The notes beneath the pieces are model-generated. The model searched no databases and was not told the origin of the DNA. It was given only the letters and a program-made list of their open reading frames with translations. Below are positions 1-8,271 of a DNA stretch of 64,000 nucleotides, one piece after another. Positions within the stretch are counted from its first letter, which is position 1; each line of letters starts with the position of its first letter. Source of the stretch: Marivita lacus (GTDB lineage: Bacteria; Pseudomonadota; Alphaproteobacteria; Rhodobacterales; Rhodobacteraceae); the NCBI RefSeq assembly GCF_014637725.1, contig NZ_BMFC01000003.1, positions 186,001 to 250,000 on the forward strand. The letters are read 5' to 3'. A program made the translations under genes and the position numbers.

Positions 1-1
1 A

Positions 2-400
2 CTGTTCACGCGGGATCATCCGCTTGCGGATCGGGCCGAGCTGCGGCTGCGCGATTGTCTTGACCATCCGCATATTGCGCCTGCGCACAAGTACGGCGTG
101 CGCGGGCTGCTCGACATGGCGGCCAAACGGGTCGGCCGGACCGTGGCGCCAGTGGTGGAGACGGAATCCTTCGAATTGATCCGCTATTACGTGATGCATG
201 AACGCGCGGTCGGCTTCCAAATCCCCATCGGTCTGTCGGCGGAACAGGATACCGGCATGGTGTTCCGGCCGATCTCGGATCGGGACATGCCACCGGGTAA
301 CCTTCTCTTGGGGCAGATGCGAGGGCGCGTCCTGTCCGTCGCCACGTCTCGTTTTGCAGATCAGGTGGCACTTGCGCTTGCGAATATGTCGGTTGCCTGA
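2..400 (+). CDS. LysR-family transcriptional regulator, C-terminal part (5' end outside window)
   Basis: The open frame runs in from the window edge and ends at 400, so only about 132 C-terminal residues are seen. It begins LFTRDHPLADRAELRLRD, the HPLA element common in the second half of LysR substrate-binding domains. It goes on through an effector-domain-like stretch (VVETESFELIRYYVMHERAVGFQIP) and ends at ALANMSVA. The DNA-binding helix-turn-helix would lie upstream and is not visible. The effector and target genes cannot be inferred. The next plus-strand gene, dusA, is 379 bp downstream and probably separate. Confidence 0.7.
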   Translation: MFTRDHPLADRAELRLRDCLDHPHIAPAHKYGVRGLLDMAAKRVGRTVAPVVETESFELIRYYVMHERAVGFQIPIGLSAEQDTGMVFRPISDRDMPPGNLLLGQMRGRVLSVATSRFADQVALALANMSVA

Positions 401-779
401 GGCTGGCCGCGCTGCCTTGGCAACGCCTGTTGAGCCTGTGCTTGAGTCTTCGCACGACATGCGTTTTCCAGAGCAGGGTTGCGATTATGACGGGGCAGTA
501 GATGACAGCCAAGAAGATGTAGTCATGCTGGGACCGATGGATGCAGACCTCTCCGAGGTCCTGGATCACAATCTCAAGGGCGGTCGGTGGGATCAAGGCT
601 GTCGACACTGGACGATCCACGACGAGTCAGCGAAGCTGGTCCCCGTTTCGAGGCACCCCACCAAAACGCCGCCCTCTTCCTGTCTTTGTGCGGGGTGGAC
701 TGGCAGGACGGTCGCTGCGTGCCTATGGTGCGCAAAGCGGGTTCGTTCCGGTAGCGGGCCCACCCGAGGAGATCGCTGA
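401..779. other. 379-bp gap without a supported gene; possible relic of a membrane-protein gene on the minus strand
   Basis: No intact gene is convincing here. On the minus strand, reading from 620 down to about 400, there is a protein-like stretch containing YIFLAVIYCPVIIATLLW followed by a basic tail (KTHVVRRLKHRLNRR). This resembles the last membrane helix and basic end of an ABC permease. The frame then continues meaninglessly through the LysR gene. It may be a decayed gene end. An AGGAG ribosome-binding site for dusA lies at about 768-772. Confidence 0.3.
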
Positions 780-1787
780 ATGCCCAACTACGCAGCCACT
801 GCGGCATCGAGACTGTCTACGGCCCCGATGATGGACTGGACCGACCGGCACTGTCGGGTGTTCCATCGCAAGATCAGTCGGCAGGCCCTGCTTTATACCG
901 AGATGGTCACGTCGCCGGCACTGGTGCGGGGTGGGGCGGTGCATTTGCTGGAGCATGATCCGGTGGAACACCCCGTCGCTCTTCAGCTTGGCGGTTCTGA
1001 TCCGCAGGAACTGGCCGAGGCGGCGCGGATGGGGGCCGAGGCGGGGTATGACGAGATCAACCTCAATGTCGGATGCCCGTCCGACCGGGTGCAATCCGGC
1101 ACGTTCGGGGCCATCCTCATGAAATCGCCGGACCTTGTGGCGTCTTGCGTGGTGGCGATGAAGGCGGCTGTTTCTGTCCCGGTCACCGTCAAGTGCCGGA
1201 TCGGCGTGGATGAACAGGACGTGGCACAAACCCTGCCGGACTTCATCTCCCGGGTTGCCGATGCGGGGTGTGACTACCTCATCATCCATGCCCGCAAGGC
1301 ATGGCTGCAGGGGCTGTCGCCCAAGGAGAACCGTGATATTCCTCCACTCGACTATGAGCTCGTCTTCGACATGGCGGCGGCGTTTCCCGATCTGCCCATG
1401 TCGATCAATGGCGGGATCGAAAGTCTGGACATGGCCGAAGCCCTGATCGCGTGCGGGCTGAACGGCGCGATGATCGGGCGCGCGGCCTATCACCGTCCCT
1501 GGGACATCCTGTCCGGTGTCGATGAGCGGCTGTTCGGCACGCCGTCTCGGGTTGCGACACGGGAGGACGTGATCGATGCGATGCGCCCCTATATCCAGAC
1601 CCATCTCGATCGGGGGGGGAGGCTGCACCAGGTCACGCGGCACATGCTGGGGCTCTTTGCCGGGCAACCGGGCGCGCGGACGTGGCGGCGTGTTCTGTCG
1701 GAAGAAGCCAATCGTCCGGGGGCCGGAGTGGCGCTGCTGGACGAGGCGCTCGAGCGCATGCAGCAGCCCGATCCCGTGGCAGGCTAG
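780..1787 (+). CDS. dusA: tRNA-dihydrouridine(20/20a) synthase DusA
   Basis: Predicted FMN-dependent enzyme that reduces uridine to dihydrouridine in the D-loop of tRNA, using NADPH. The 335-residue product matches the DusA length. The N-terminal STAPMMDWTDRHCR (residues 13-26) is the family signature. NVGCPSDRV places the catalytic cysteine at residue 99. AMIGRAAYHRPW near residue 235 is the phosphate-binding loop typical of DusA. The ATG at 780 has AGGAG 8 bases upstream. A PhyH-like gene starts 4 bases after the stop, so the two are probably co-transcribed, though no functional link is obvious. Confidence 0.93.
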   Translation: MPNYAATAASRLSTAPMMDWTDRHCRVFHRKISRQALLYTEMVTSPALVRGGAVHLLEHDPVEHPVALQLGGSDPQELAEAARMGAEAGYDEINLNVGCPSDRVQSGTFGAILMKSPDLVASCVVAMKAAVSVPVTVKCRIGVDEQDVAQTLPDFISRVADAGCDYLIIHARKAWLQGLSPKENRDIPPLDYELVFDMAAAFPDLPMSINGGIESLDMAEALIACGLNGAMIGRAAYHRPWDILSGVDERLFGTPSRVATREDVIDAMRPYIQTHLDRGGRLHQVTRHMLGLFAGQPGARTWRRVLSEEANRPGAGVALLDEALERMQQPDPVAG

Positions 1788-1791
1788 GGCC

Positions 1792-2568
1792 ATGGTACGG
1801 AACTGGCCGGACTGCGGGTTCATCCGCTTTGACTGGAACGCCGAGACCTATCGCTGGGCGCAGGCGGCGCGAAAACTCGGGCAAGACGTGGCCCGCGACC
1901 CCGAGATGATGTCGACCTGGTTGCAATGCGAGGGCACATGGTTCGTCGGCGTCGATGCGCTGCCATCCGACCCGCACGGCGCAGTGGACGGCGTGCCGCT
2001 GGCCGGACCGGTGGGCGATCGCATCGGCCCGAGGACTGACCTGCACCCGGCGCAGCTGTCGATCACCTATCCCGGCTATCCGCGCCCGCGCCGGGGCGAA
2101 AGCGATGCCGCCTTCCGCTACCGCCGGAACCGGGATGCCGCGCATATGGACGGGCTGATCGCCGAGGGAACGCCCAAACGTCGCTTTCTGCGCGAGCGCC
2201 ACGACTGGATACTGGGGCTGCCCCTGACCGAAACCTCTCCCGCTGCCAGTCCCCTGGTGGTCTGGTCGGGTAGCCATCACATCCTGCAGCAGGCAATGAT
2301 CGACGTGCTGGGGCATCTGCCCGAAACCGACTGGCCCCATGTCGACATCACCGATGTCTACCAGGCCGCCCGGAAACGCGCGTTTGACGACTGCCGGCGC
2401 ATTCCGCTCTTTACACGTCCGGGGGAGGCGGTTTTACTCAATCCGTTCACGCTGCACGGTGTGGCGCCCTGGCGGCCAGGCGCAACAGCATCGCGGGACG
2501 GCAGGATGGTTGCATATCTGCGCCCGGAATCACCCGACTCGGGGGCGATCTGGATTAGGCAGAAATAA
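1792..2568 (+). CDS. Phytanoyl-CoA dioxygenase-like (PhyH superfamily) protein
   Basis: 258 residues. Not recognised as a named enzyme, but the iron/2-oxoglutarate layout is visible. AHMDG gives an HxD pair (His118, Asp120). VVWSGSHH at about 157-163 is a typical strand of the double-stranded beta helix. GEAVLLNPFTLHGVAPW (211-227) supplies the distal histidine (His222), followed by arginines that could bind 2-oxoglutarate. The ATG at 1792 is chosen because it follows the dusA stop by 4 bases and the family-like sequence begins there; the longer open frame upstream is read-through of dusA. Predicted soluble Fe(II)-dependent oxygenase of unknown substrate. Confidence 0.6.
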   Translation: MVRNWPDCGFIRFDWNAETYRWAQAARKLGQDVARDPEMMSTWLQCEGTWFVGVDALPSDPHGAVDGVPLAGPVGDRIGPRTDLHPAQLSITYPGYPRPRRGESDAAFRYRRNRDAAHMDGLIAEGTPKRRFLRERHDWILGLPLTETSPAASPLVVWSGSHHILQQAMIDVLGHLPETDWPHVDITDVYQAARKRAFDDCRRIPLFTRPGEAVLLNPFTLHGVAPWRPGATASRDGRMVAYLRPESPDSGAIWIRQK

Positions 2569-2606
2569 GGCACCGCCATATTCCACCGAACAAATCGCGA
2601 CAATCG

Positions 2607-2628
2607 GACAGTCCCGTTCGAAACTGTC
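2607..2628. promoter_or_regulatory. Inverted repeat GACAGT-N10-ACTGTC upstream of the RTX gene
   Basis: Six-base perfect arms (2607-2612 and 2623-2628) with a 10-base spacer lie about 104 bp before the RTX start, in the 163-bp gap after the PhyH-like gene. Spacing of about 1.5 helical turns between half-site centres is plausible for a dimeric regulator. No T-run follows, so it is not a classic terminator. No regulator is assigned. Confidence 0.3.
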
Positions 2629-2731
2629 GCCAAATCCCTAACAATACCTTTCAAATTGTCGATTTTATTATGGGGGCACGTTTGGCCGGGGGTAAGTTGA
2701 ACACCGATCGGTAATCTTGGGATTAACGTAC

Positions 2732-3829
2732 ATGGAATATGCAGCACTTTTGGCGCTCACGCTTTTGGGTCTTTCGGCAACCCTGTTCGTGGATTCGGGC
2801 GATGACGACGACGATACGGACAGCCCGACTGAGGGCGGCGACGATACTGGCGGTGGCGACACCGATACGGGCGGCACGGATACCGGCGGGTCTGGCAGCG
2901 GCACGGATGAGATCGTGACCTCCGAGGGTGTGACCTTCGGAACCGACGCCGGCGAAACCCTCACGGCGACCGCAGGTGCGGATACGGTTGTGGGCGCAGG
3001 CGGCGATGACGAGATCACGGGCAATGCCGGTGCAAACATCCTTGACGGTCAGGACGGTGATGACACCGTGTTTGGTGGCGATGGCGATGATCAGGTCTTC
3101 GGCTCGGCCGGAAACGACCTGCTCGACGGCAATGCCGGCGATGATCTTGTCGCCGGTGGCACGGGCAACGATGTCATTTCCGGTGGCCTTGGCAACGATA
3201 CGCTCTTCGGCGACGCGGGCAACGATGTGCTGAACGGTCAGGACGGCAACGACGAACTGGTTGGCGGTGCTGGCAATGACACGGCGTTCGGCGGTGCCGG
3301 TTCCGACACGCTCTTTGGCGGTGACGGCGATGACAGCCTCATGGACGGCGAAGGCGATGACATTCTCGTCGGCGGTGCCGGTGCCGACACGCTGGATGGT
3401 GGTGCGGGAGACGATCAGATCTTCGGCGTCTGGGATGGCGACAGCGACACCATCACCAATGCGCAGGATCTTCTTGATCCGGACGTGCTTCTTGGTGGTG
3501 AAGGAAACGATGAAATCTACATGGGCAGTGGGGATGTTGTCTTCGGTGAAGGCGGCAATGATATCTTCTACAGCGGCACATATGTCGATCCGGCCAACGC
3601 CCCCGAGATCATGGACTTGGCAGAGGATGAAGTGGTGATCGTCGCCGTGCCGGCCGGTGCCTCTGCGGGCAGTTCGATCACGATCGACACCGACGGCGTC
3701 ACTGGTGACAGCATCGTGCAACTGAATGGGCAGACCGTCGTGGTTGTCTCCGCAGGAGCAGGACCTGTGTCTCTCGACCAGATCCTTGTCGTGGAAAACT
3801 CAAACGTTCTTGCACCAGCTGCTGCCTGA
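2732..3829 (+). CDS. RTX (hemolysin-type calcium-binding repeat) protein with hydrophobic N-terminus
   Basis: 365 residues. Residues 3-20 ([18 protein letters not shown]) form one hydrophobic segment, followed by [10 protein letters not shown] and a Gly/Thr/Asp-rich linker to about residue 58. From about 88 to 282 there are many GGxGxDxxx nonapeptides (for example [10 protein letters not shown] and [10 protein letters not shown]), which fold into calcium-binding beta rolls. The C-terminal 80 residues are non-repetitive. RTX proteins are usually exported by type I secretion through a C-terminal signal, but no transporter genes are present and the N-terminal helix is unusual for that route. A surface or membrane-anchored role is possible. 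The ATG at 2732 is preferred to a TTG 15 bases upstream. No lytic or protease domain is visible. Confidence 0.85.
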   Translation: MEYAALLALTLLGLSATLFVDSGDDDDDTDSPTEGGDDTGGGDTDTGGTDTGGSGSGTDEIVTSEGVTFGTDAGETLTATAGADTVVGAGGDDEITGNAGANILDGQDGDDTVFGGDGDDQVFGSAGNDLLDGNAGDDLVAGGTGNDVISGGLGNDTLFGDAGNDVLNGQDGNDELVGGAGNDTAFGGAGSDTLFGGDGDDSLMDGEGDDILVGGAGADTLDGGAGDDQIFGVWDGDSDTITNAQDLLDPDVLLGGEGNDEIYMGSGDVVFGEGGNDIFYSGTYVDPANAPEIMDLAEDEVVIVAVPAGASAGSSITIDTDGVTGDSIVQLNGQTVVVVSAGAGPVSLDQILVVENSNVLAPAAA

Positions 3830-3932
3830 AAGAACTGATCAAAGATCCCGCGCCGGAAACCGTGATTTCGCGGTGGCGCGGAAAGATGTTAACCAAAAGC
3901 CGCAATGTAGGCGGTACCCAAAGGGAAAAGAC

Positions 3933-4388
3933 ATGAGACTTGCCCTGTTGATCTTCACACTGATGGCGACGCCGGCATTGGCCTTCGACCAGCCACCGAA
4001 TGAGCCAAGCTACGAACAACCGAGCTTTGATCGGCCGGAGACACCGACGCCTCCCTCACCGCCGGAGGTTTCGAATGATGGCGAAGATCCCGTAGAGCCC
4101 CGCGTGGTCAAAGTCGTTCCGAAACCCGCCCCGGTGTCTTGCCCCAAGGTGAAATGCGTCACCGACAAGGATGGTCATCGTCGCGCGATGTTCACTGCGG
4201 ATGTTCCGGCGGAAATGTATCACCTCGGCAGAAACTTCTGCGCGACGGCACCAAAGAATGTGGAGGTTACGGCGTGCTGTCTGGCGAAACCGGACCACAC
4301 CTACCAGATTCTCTACAATGTCAGTGTCAGCAAGAAAGCGCATTACAAAGCCAAGAAGTTCTGCATCTGCGCGCTTGGACTGGACTAG
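3933..4388 (+). CDS. Small secreted cysteine-rich protein, function unknown
   Basis: 151 residues, not recognised. A clear signal peptide (MRLALLIFTLMATPALA) is followed by a Pro/Glu-rich linker to about residue 67. A compact C-terminal domain then carries seven cysteines (70, 75, 103, 115, 116, 144, 146), including a CC pair and a CxC. This suggests a disulfide-stabilised periplasmic or extracellular domain. The ATG at 3933 has AAGGG upstream; the open frame extends further 5' but only as overlap with the RTX gene. It lies 103 bp after the RTX gene on the same strand and before a strong terminator, so the two may form one unit. Confidence 0.7.
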   Translation: MRLALLIFTLMATPALAFDQPPNEPSYEQPSFDRPETPTPPSPPEVSNDGEDPVEPRVVKVVPKPAPVSCPKVKCVTDKDGHRRAMFTADVPAEMYHLGRNFCATAPKNVEVTACCLAKPDHTYQILYNVSVSKKAHYKAKKFCICALGLD

Positions 4389-4416
4389 ACTTCACGTCAC
4401 GCATGACGGACGAAAC

Positions 4417-4446
4417 GAAAACCGGGGTTCAAAGCCCCGGTTTTTT
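4417..4446 (+). terminator. Rho-independent terminator (probably bidirectional)
   Basis: AAACCGGGG pairs with CCCCGGTTT around a 7-base loop (TTCAAAG), followed by six T on the plus strand and a four-T run on the minus strand. It lies between the convergent ends of the cysteine-rich protein gene (4388) and the DUF1289 gene (4456), so it can serve both. Confidence 0.85.
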
Positions 4447-4455
4447 ACCGTCTGG

Positions 4456-4728
4456 TCAAAATTCGTCTGACGACGTGCCCGTACGAGACAGCCGCGCCGC
4501 GCGTCCGCCGCGACGCTTGCTCAACTGCACGGCACGCGACGGCAGTTCGGCCATGATGGCGCGTCGCGCCTCTGGAGACATCTTCGACCACGCGCCGATC
4601 TCATCGATGCTGCGCAGACAGCCGGTGCAGAGGCGGCTTTCGGGATGCACGACGCAGATCTTCACACAGGGGCTTTCGATCTCGTTACGGCTCCAGACAT
4701 CGTCTTTCATCAGCGCGGGTTTCCTCAT
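4456..4728 (-). CDS. DUF1289 domain protein
   Basis: 90 residues. The segment ESPCVKICVVHPESRLCTGC followed by RSIDEIGAWSKMSPEARRAI is the DUF1289 signature: four cysteines likely to bind a metal, then the conserved DEI..W..M element. The C-terminal 25 residues are basic and serine-rich. The start overlaps the ruvX stop by four bases (ATGA), so the two are translationally coupled. The molecular function of DUF1289 proteins is unknown to me. Its neighbours, ruvX and ccmI, give no clear hint. Confidence 0.85.
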   Translation of the reverse strand: MRKPALMKDDVWSRNEIESPCVKICVVHPESRLCTGCLRSIDEIGAWSKMSPEARRAIMAELPSRAVQLSKRRGGRAARLSRTGTSSDEF

Positions 4729-5201
4729 GCGTCGGCTTCGATATGGCGCAGCCGGTCCAGCGCCCCTTGCAGGATATAGCTTGCTGCAACGTGGTCGATC
4801 ACCTCTGCGCGACGTTTTCGGGTCGTATCCGCCTCAAGCAGTGCTCTTTCTGCCGCAACCGTGGACAGGCGTTCGTCCCAGAATGTGATCGGGCGATCCC
4901 AGAGCACCGCGAAATTGCGCGCAAAGGCCCGTGTCGACTGGCATCTCGGCCCTTCGGATCCGTCCATGTTGCGCGGCAGGCCAAGAACCAGCCCGGCAAT
5001 GTCGCGCTTGGTCAGGATCATCAGCAGCGCCTCGGCATCCAGACCGAACCTGCGCCGCTTTACCGTTTCCAGCGGCGTCGCCACGCTGCGCATCCCGTCC
5101 GACACCGCGACACCGATCGTCTTTGTGCCCAGATCAAGCCCGGCCAGCGCGCGTCGCGACGGCAGGATCGCGGCAAATTCGGAGATATCGTCGTAGATCA
5201 C
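4725..5201 (-). CDS. ruvX: RuvX/YqgF-family RNase H-fold nuclease (putative Holliday-junction resolvase / pre-16S rRNA nuclease)
   Basis: 158 residues from a GTG start. ALAGLDLGTKTIGVAVSD near residue 20 carries the first catalytic aspartate of the RNase H-like fold. GLVLGLPRNMDGSEGPR and FWDERLSTVAAERALLEAD are the remaining family blocks, and EVIDHVAASYILQGALD supplies the final acidic residue. YqgF proteins process the 5' end of 16S rRNA and have been proposed to resolve Holliday junctions. The GTG at 5201 is chosen because it follows the ccmI stop by 4 bases and the next in-frame ATG would remove the active site. No good Shine-Dalgarno sequence is visible, so coupling to ccmI is likely. 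Confidence 0.9.
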   Translation of the reverse strand: MIYDDISEFAAILPSRRALAGLDLGTKTIGVAVSDGMRSVATPLETVKRRRFGLDAEALLMILTKRDIAGLVLGLPRNMDGSEGPRCQSTRAFARNFAVLWDRPITFWDERLSTVAAERALLEADTTRKRRAEVIDHVAASYILQGALDRLRHIEADA

Positions 5202-5205
5202 CGCC

Positions 5206-6435
5206 CTACAATACCAATCCCGCCGCGCGCGCCCCGTCGCGGACGATCTCGAGCGCCGCCGGATTGTCGGCAAACACCTCTTGCGCATTGTTCCAGATGG
5301 CGATGGCCTGCGCCTCGTCGCCCAACACAGCCAGCGACGAGATCAACCGCGCCCATTCCTCGGGAGTGCCGCCTTCGGTGGCCAGCCGGTCGGACAATTG
5401 CGCAACCATGCCGCGGATCATCTCCTGACGGTCTTCGGCGCTCATCTCGCCTGCCGCCTCAACGTCATCCGCACTTGGCCCCGGCATTCCGGCGATCTCG
5501 GGCACTTCGTAATCCGCAACCCCGGCGCGGAACGCCATTTCCTCGATCTGCGACAGGATCGGCGGCAACCAGGCTGCATCCGCCGAACTTTGCCGCAACA
5601 ACCTGTCCCACAGGCGGAAAGCCACGTCCGGACGTCCGGTCTGGGCCATCATCAGTCCCATGTAGTACTGCGCCACGCCATTTGACGGCTCGCGCGTCAG
5701 CGCCGCTTCAAGCACCCGTTCCGCCTCGGGCGACACGTAACCCCCTGCGGCCAGCACCATCATGTCGGCCAGATCGGCATAATCCCGGCCAGTCGCGTCA
5801 TCGCCCTTGATCGTCAGCACCTGTTGCTGCGCCATGTAGGCGGCCACGTAATTGCCCATCGCGGCCTCGGATCGGGCCAGCAGGATATGCCCCTGCAGAT
5901 CGGCGGGCCGCTCGGCAACGGCACCACGCAACCGCTGTACGAGCCCGGCATATTCGGGCTGGATCTCGGTCTCTTCGGTGGGCGGCATCTGTGCCTCGGC
6001 ATCCTGCTGCGAGGGGCGGGACTCGCGCGCGGCCTCGGCCATCTCGAGCCGCTGCGCCAATCCCAGGTCGCCATAGCCCGGCGCACCGATCTGCGCGTAG
6101 ATCCAGAAACTCCCGCCAACCAGCACCGCCGCGATCAGCGCCGCCACGGCCACGCCCAGCGTCTGCGGCTGCGTGCCGGCCGCGCCCGTCGTCTGGGCCT
6201 TGGCATCTGCCGACAGGATGCGCCGCGAGATCTCGGTGCGCAGCCGTTCCGCGTCCTCCTCCGAGATCACGCCCCGCGTCATGTCGCGGTCCACTTCGGT
6301 CAGCTGGTCGCGGTAGACCTGCAGGTCGAACGCTTCGGCGGGGCCGGTGGAGCGCTGTCCACGCAACAGGGCTATGGCCAGAAGGGCTGCCATGGCGACG
6401 GTCAGAAGGACGGTGGCGATCCAGAAAAACGTCAT
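5206..6435 (-). CDS. ccmI: c-type cytochrome biogenesis protein CcmI
   Basis: 409 residues. An N-terminal membrane helix (FFWIATVLLTVAMAALLAIALL, residues 3-24) is followed by the cytoplasmic CcmI head (QVYRDQLTEVDRDMTRGVIS...EEDAERLRTEISRRIL). A second helix near residues 100-118 (VAALIAAVLVGGSFWIY) leads to a periplasmic TPR-like domain. CcmI (CycH) holds apocytochrome c for the heme lyase CcmF/CcmH during cytochrome c maturation. ccmE is about 49 kb away in this window. The gene heads the minus-strand set ccmI-ruvX-DUF1289 and diverges from soxB. Confidence 0.9.
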   Translation of the reverse strand: MTFFWIATVLLTVAMAALLAIALLRGQRSTGPAEAFDLQVYRDQLTEVDRDMTRGVISEEDAERLRTEISRRILSADAKAQTTGAAGTQPQTLGVAVAALIAAVLVGGSFWIYAQIGAPGYGDLGLAQRLEMAEAARESRPSQQDAEAQMPPTEETEIQPEYAGLVQRLRGAVAERPADLQGHILLARSEAAMGNYVAAYMAQQQVLTIKGDDATGRDYADLADMMVLAAGGYVSPEAERVLEAALTREPSNGVAQYYMGLMMAQTGRPDVAFRLWDRLLRQSSADAAWLPPILSQIEEMAFRAGVADYEVPEIAGMPGPSADDVEAAGEMSAEDRQEMIRGMVAQLSDRLATEGGTPEEWARLISSLAVLGDEAQAIAIWNNAQEVFADNPAALEIVRDGARAAGLVL

Positions 6436-6618
6436 CGTTTACAAATCCACAAGTTGTTTGGACGACATGTATAGCCGCCGAGCGCTTGAAAAAAGGGCAA
6501 AACCCCGTGACAAAGCGCCATGTCGCAAAATCACGGTAAAAGGGCGCTGTGAGTATCCGCAAGCCGCCCAGTTCAGTCCACATATCCGACAGATTGCCCC
6601 AAGCCCGAGTCGCCCCCC

Positions 6619-7863
6619 ATGAAACGCTATTCTGCCTTTGCCGTTGCCCGCGAAGCCCTCCGCTACCAGACCGGATGGGAACGCGCATGGCGCAAGCCCG
6701 AGCCGAAGAAGAAATACGATGTGATCATCGTGGGTGCGGGCGGGCATGGCCTTGCCACCGCCTATTACCTTGGCAAGAATTTCGGCATCAAGAATGTCGC
6801 GGTGATCGAAAAGGGCTGGCTGGGCGGCGGCAACACCGGGCGCAACACCACCATCATCCGCTCGAACTACCTGCAGGATCCCTCTGCCGCGATCTACGAA
6901 AAGGCGCGCTCGCTCTATGAGACCCTGTCGCAGGACCTGAACTACAACATCATGTTCTCGCCCCGTGGCGTCATGATGCTGGCCCAGACCGAACACGAGA
7001 TCCGGGGCTACCAGCGCACCGCGCACGCCAACAACCTGCAGGGCGTCGAGACCCATTTCATCAGCCCCGCCCGCGTCAAGGAGCTGTGCCCGATCATCGA
7101 GCTGAAAGGCCCGCGCTATCCGGTCCTCGGCGCGCTCTGGCAGCCGCGCGGCGGCACCGCCCGCCACGACGCCGTGGCCTGGGGCTACGCCCGTGCGTGC
7201 TCGGACATGGGCATGGACATCATCCAGCAATGCGAAGTCACCGCGATCCGGCAGGAGGGCGGCAAGGTGCAGGGCGTGACCACCACCAAGGGCGAGATCG
7301 ACTGCGACAAGCTGGGCATCGTCGTCGCCGGTCACTCCGGCGTTCTGGCGGAAATGGCGGGCTTCCGCCTGCCCATCGAATCCGTGGCCCTTCAGGCGCT
7401 GGTCTCCGAGCCGATCAAACCCTGCATGGACGTGGTCGTGATGGCCAACACGGTGCACGGCTACATGAGCCAGTCCGACAAGGGCGAAATGGTCATCGGC
7501 GGCGGTGCGGACGGCTACAACAACTACACCCAGCGCGGCTCATTCCACCATGTCGAAGAAACCGTCCGCGCGCTGGTCGAGACATTCCCGATGATCTCCC
7601 GCCTCAAGATGCTGCGTTGGTGGGGCGGGATCGTCGACATGACCGGCGACCGCTCGCCCATCCTGTCAAAGACGCCGCTCGAGGGCTGCTTCATCAACTG
7701 TGGCTGGGGCACCGGCGGCTTCAAGGCGATCCCCGGCTCCGGCTGGGGCATGGCCGAGCTGATCGCCAAGGGCTATTCACCGCTCACGGCCGAATTCGGC
7801 CTCAACCGCTTCCGCGAGGGCCGGTTCATTGATGAATCCGTCGCCGCTGGCGTCGCGCACTAG
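6619..7863 (+). CDS. soxB: Sarcosine oxidase subunit beta
   Basis: 414 residues. First gene of a four-gene operon for heterotetrameric sarcosine oxidase, which oxidatively demethylates sarcosine to glycine and hydrogen peroxide and passes the methyl group to tetrahydrofolate. KYDVIIVGAGGHGLATAYYL (from about residue 33) is the FAD-binding Rossmann motif. GGTARHDAVAWGYARA contains the histidine region that carries covalent FMN in the family. The C-terminal GCFINCGWGTGGFKAIPG is a conserved beta-subunit block. Cytoplasmic. soxD begins 11 bases after the stop. Confidence 0.95.
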   Translation: MKRYSAFAVAREALRYQTGWERAWRKPEPKKKYDVIIVGAGGHGLATAYYLGKNFGIKNVAVIEKGWLGGGNTGRNTTIIRSNYLQDPSAAIYEKARSLYETLSQDLNYNIMFSPRGVMMLAQTEHEIRGYQRTAHANNLQGVETHFISPARVKELCPIIELKGPRYPVLGALWQPRGGTARHDAVAWGYARACSDMGMDIIQQCEVTAIRQEGGKVQGVTTTKGEIDCDKLGIVVAGHSGVLAEMAGFRLPIESVALQALVSEPIKPCMDVVVMANTVHGYMSQSDKGEMVIGGGADGYNNYTQRGSFHHVEETVRALVETFPMISRLKMLRWWGGIVDMTGDRSPILSKTPLEGCFINCGWGTGGFKAIPGSGWGMAELIAKGYSPLTAEFGLNRFREGRFIDESVAAGVAH

Positions 7864-7874
7864 GGAGAGACTAG

Positions 7875-8204
7875 ATGCTTTTGATCAACTGCCCCTATTG
7901 CGGCGTGGCCGCCGAGGAAACCGAACTGCACGCAGGCGGCGAAGCGCACCTGAAACGCTTCGGCCCCGACAGCTCGGACGACGATTTCACCGGCTACCTG
8001 TTCCACCGCGAAAATCCCAAGGGCGTGCATTTCGAACGCTGGCGGCATGTGAACGGCTGTGGCAAGTGGTTCCACGCGGCGCGCTGCACGAACACGCTCG
8101 AAGTGTTCGGCACCTACAGCGCCCAGACGACCGAGCCGCCGAAAGACCTGCTCGACACCCTCCGCGCCAAACGCCCCGGCTTCAAATGGAGGAACATCGC
8201 GTGA
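7875..8204 (+). CDS. soxD: Sarcosine oxidase subunit delta
   Basis: 109 residues, the usual size for the small zinc-binding delta subunit. LINCPYCG supplies a CxxC pair near the N-terminus. HVNGCGKWFHAARC supplies the further Cys/His ligands at about residues 59-72. GGAGA precedes the ATG. The stop codon is itself the first triplet of a dispersed repeat element (8202-8243) that separates soxD from soxA. Confidence 0.93.
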   Translation: MLLINCPYCGVAAEETELHAGGEAHLKRFGPDSSDDDFTGYLFHRENPKGVHFERWRHVNGCGKWFHAARCTNTLEVFGTYSAQTTEPPKDLLDTLRAKRPGFKWRNIA

Positions 8205-8243
8205 TGCTTCTTCTTGTTCCAAATACCTCCCGCCGGAGGCTCC
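8202..8243 (+). repeat. Dispersed 3'-end repeat element, copy A
   Basis: TGATGCTTCTTCTTGTTCC AAATACC is followed by a short hairpin (CCTCC, cgcc, GGAGG at 8226-8239). Three related copies occur at 43442, 55422 and, on the minus strand, 26694. This copy begins exactly at the soxD stop codon and lies inside the sox operon, 28 bases before soxA, so it is not simply a terminator. Confidence 0.65.
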
Positions 8244-8271
8244 CACCTCCCCACCAGCGAGCCGTCACATC

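Noticed and set aside
8059-8271. Longer soxA reading frame starting at 8059
   Set aside because: It overlaps soxD and the repeat element; the family N-terminus begins at the ATG at 8272.
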